DNA of 6,394 nt, taken from Clostridia bacterium (GTDB lineage: Bacteria > Bacillota > Clostridia > Oscillospirales > CAG-272). The stretch lies in contig JAFTKV010000283.1 of the NCBI GenBank assembly GCA_017453085.1, forward strand, positions 1-6,394, given 5' to 3'. The position numbers and the translations under genes are program-made. Of this stretch, positions 5,022 through 6,394 are shown piece after piece (the first letter of the stretch is position 1; each line of letters begins with the position of its first letter). The notes beneath the pieces are model-generated. The model ran no database searches. It was not told the origin of the DNA and was given only the letters and a program-made list of their open reading frames with translations.

Positions 5022-5558
5022 TTAGTCCAAGTATTTGTCAACAAGCTGTTGGAGTTCTTCTTGATCGCAACGGCATTGATTGTCAAATAGATACTCTGTG
5101 CGTTTATGGAAATGGGGATGATTGGAGGCGCCTTCCGACTGGGTACAGAAATTGGTAAGGATATCGGTGCTACCGTCCTTGAACACGATGCGTAATCCAT
5201 TACCGCTCGCCAAAGACATTTGCGGATCTCCCGTCGGATAGATCACATGACGATACCGCAATTGGCTCAAATCCTGCAACAGTGGGAGCATTGTCTCCTC
5301 ATCGAAGGTCTGCAGGACTTCGATATTCAGCTCGTCTTGATCGTTGTAGGAGACTTCCACAATCTCCACCCGGGCAATCTGATCGGTCATTTCGGTATAA
5401 TCGTAATAGAAATCACCGAGATCGCTGACAACACCGATGGCTATCATTACAAGTCCAACTACGAATGCCAATGCCAACAGTATTCCTGCGCAAAGCACAC
5501 CAAATCTCAGCGGATTCAGGATCATATAATTGCGTATTCTTCGAAAGAATTGTTTCAT
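5022..5558 (-). CDS. Single-pass membrane protein of unknown function
   Basis: A 178-residue protein that I cannot assign to a named family. It has a basic N-terminal segment (KQFFRRIRN), then one hydrophobic helix at about residues 18-44, then a mainly acidic soluble domain (45-178). The charge pattern suggests N-in topology with the domain outside the membrane. The alternation of IARVEIVEV, a helix LLQDLSQL, and LRIVFKDGSTDIL resembles small alpha/beta domains seen in other clostridial hypothetical proteins (from memory). The end carries HPHFH (147-151) and CRC (162-164), which could bind a metal or, for the cysteines, form a disulfide; both are conjecture. There is no lipobox. GGGGGA upstream (complement of 5565-5570) supports the ATG at 5558. 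It follows the DUF3592-like gene by 28 bases, is the last gene of the leftward unit, and ends at a strong terminator. Confidence 0.75.
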   Translation of the reverse strand: MKQFFRRIRNYMILNPLRFGVLCAGILLALAFVVGLVMIAIGVVSDLGDFYYDYTEMTDQIARVEIVEVSYNDQDELNIEVLQTFDEETMLPLLQDLSQLRYRHVIYPTGDPQMSLASGNGLRIVFKDGSTDILTNFCTQSEGASNHPHFHKRTEYLFDNQCRCDQEELQQLVDKYLD

Positions 5559-5586
5559 CGTAAATCCCCCGGTTCGCTAAATCCAT

Positions 5587-5970
5587 TTAGAAAAACATCG
5601 TGATTCCCCATACTGCCAGCGCCAAACCCACGGGCAGGAGCAGGCCGTAGATCTGCATCGCACGGGTGAAGGCGGTGGGGATGAAGGTGAGGGGCTTTTT
5701 CTTATCCCACAACAGCTCGATCATATATCCGTTGGCATACTTCTGCGCCATGGGGATCACCGATACGCCGCGGACCTTTTTGCCGCCTACCTCGTACTCG
5801 GCAACCGCCGCCCAGCCGGAGGGCATCTTGGCAGATGCCTCCACCTTGCGGCTGTCAATAACCCGTCCCATCGCCTTGACGCTGGTGCGACGGATCTTCA
5901 GATACTTCATCCAAAAGTTGAAGCCAAAGAATGCCAGTGCCAGACCGGCAAATAACAGCAAATATTTCAT
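5587..5970 (-). CDS. DUF3592-like two-helix membrane protein
   Basis: A 127-residue protein with a hydrophobic helix at each end (about residues 2-21 and 105-126) and a compact domain of about 80 residues between them, containing GRVIDSRKVEA, AAVAEYEVGGKKVRGVSV and a beta-rich remainder. This helix-domain-helix plan, with the strand pattern V-x-A-x-G-x-V followed later by a Y-x-V-x-G-x-x-x-x-G segment, is that of DUF3592-type proteins. Their function is unknown. The likely topology puts both ends in the membrane and the domain on one side. The ATG is 15 bases after the metG stop; the only Shine-Dalgarno-like sequence, AAGG, overlaps that stop and is rather far away, so coupling to metG translation is likely. 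It probably shares a transcript with metG and the downstream membrane protein gene. Confidence 0.75.
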   Translation of the reverse strand: MKYLLLFAGLALAFFGFNFWMKYLKIRRTSVKAMGRVIDSRKVEASAKMPSGWAAVAEYEVGGKKVRGVSVIPMAQKYANGYMIELLWDKKKPLTFIPTAFTRAMQIYGLLLPVGLALAVWGITMFF

Positions 5971-5985
5971 ACCGACACCGAAGCC

Positions 5986-6394
5986 TTAGTTCTTGGGCTC
6001 GTCGATACGGGTGTAGAGGATCGGAACCTCACCCAGCGTGAAGGTCTCGGGCAGGGTGACGGGAGTCCAGCTGAGCTTTTCGATGTTCAGCACCTTCGCC
6101 AGCTTCTCACAGCCCTCGGGGATCACGGGAGCGAAGAGGTTGGCCATATTCGCCATCAGATAGATGCAGGTAGCGGTGGTGTTGCCGAAATCGGTAAGAT
6201 CCTCTGCCTTTGCCTGTACCCAAGGCTTCTGATCGTCGTAATACTTGTTGGCGTACTGAATCAGCGTTACCATATCCTCGGTAGCGGAGCGGAGATCGCC
6301 GTTCTCCATCTTCTCGCCCATAGATGCGTAGAGACCCTCTACGTGAGCGGCAACAGCGGGATCAACCTTGCCTGCAGGCACAACGCCGCCGAAC
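5986..6394 (-). CDS. metG: Methionyl-tRNA synthetase, C-terminal part (partial)
   Basis: The last 136 codons of a leftward gene whose start lies beyond the right edge. The frame is open to the edge, beginning FGGVVPAGKVDP. This is the alpha-helical anticodon-binding domain of MetRS: the segment NGDLRSATEDMVTLIQYANKY, followed by KPW and later LMANMANLFAPVIPEGCEKL, is the family pattern just after the catalytic core. The protein charges tRNA-Met with methionine in the cytoplasm. It ends soon after VPILYTRIDEPKN, the conserved junction of the anticodon domain, so the extra C-terminal tRNA-binding (Trbp111-like) domain found in many bacterial MetRS is absent. The catalytic HIGH and KMSKS motifs are outside the window. 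It appears to lead the unit containing the two membrane protein genes downstream; its promoter is not in view. Confidence 0.93.
   Translation of the reverse strand, partial: FGGVVPAGKVDPAVAAHVEGLYASMGEKMENGDLRSATEDMVTLIQYANKYYDDQKPWVQAKAEDLTDFGNTTATCIYLMANMANLFAPVIPEGCEKLAKVLNIEKLSWTPVTLPETFTLGEVPILYTRIDEPKN

Noticed and set aside
4154..5200. A 348-codon open frame on the - strand across pflA and the convergent gap
   Set aside because: It runs through both terminator hairpins and antisense to pflA, with low-information sequence; it is a shadow of pflA codon use.

Overview
The window looks like chromosomal DNA of an anaerobic, fermentative Bacillota, most likely a Clostridia/Oscillospirales-type gut bacterium. 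This is inferred from protein resemblance, the pflB-pflA fermentation pair, GGAGG-type ribosome binding sites, consensus -35/-10 promoters, and strong hairpin/T-tract terminators. GC-rich genes alternate with AT-rich intergenic stretches. There are no RNA genes, insertion sequences, phage genes or CRISPR arrays.

Layout, left to right. (1) On the + strand lies the C-terminal tail of a NUDIX (MutT-like) hydrolase, followed 21 bases later by a complete GH130-family mannoside phosphorylase and a hairpin terminator. (2) Next is a small stand-alone transcription unit with its own consensus promoter, a structured leader, an ORF of about 79 codons and a terminator. The protein resembles HPr but lacks the catalytic His15 region, while keeping the Ser46 regulatory motif (KS-F-L-G-V), so it is a Crh-like or degenerate HPr. 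(3) A 240-base AT-rich region follows, with a strong promoter, several palindromes and a roughly 118-nt leader. It drives pflB (pyruvate formate-lyase), which overlaps pflA (PFL-activating enzyme) by 14 bases. The unit ends in a strong terminator. (4) A second perfect hairpin stands back to back with it and ends a leftward unit on the - strand. In transcription order that unit is metG (3' end only), a two-helix DUF3592-like membrane protein, and a single-pass membrane protein of unknown function.

How the genes work together: PflA installs the glycyl radical on Gly725 of PflB. PflB then splits pyruvate with CoA into acetyl-CoA and formate. The GH130 enzyme would feed mannose 1-phosphate from mannosides towards glycolysis. 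The HPr-like protein could link sugar status to gene regulation if an HPr kinase phosphorylates its Ser, but that link is inference. The leftward genes are unrelated to this metabolism and are only the convergent neighbour.

I see no clearly new multi-gene system. The most notable points are the His15-less HPr-like protein in its own unit beside pflB, the palindrome-rich pflB control region (including a Fur-box-like site and a perfect dyad between -35 and -10), and the uncharacterised membrane protein with HxHxH and CxC motifs.
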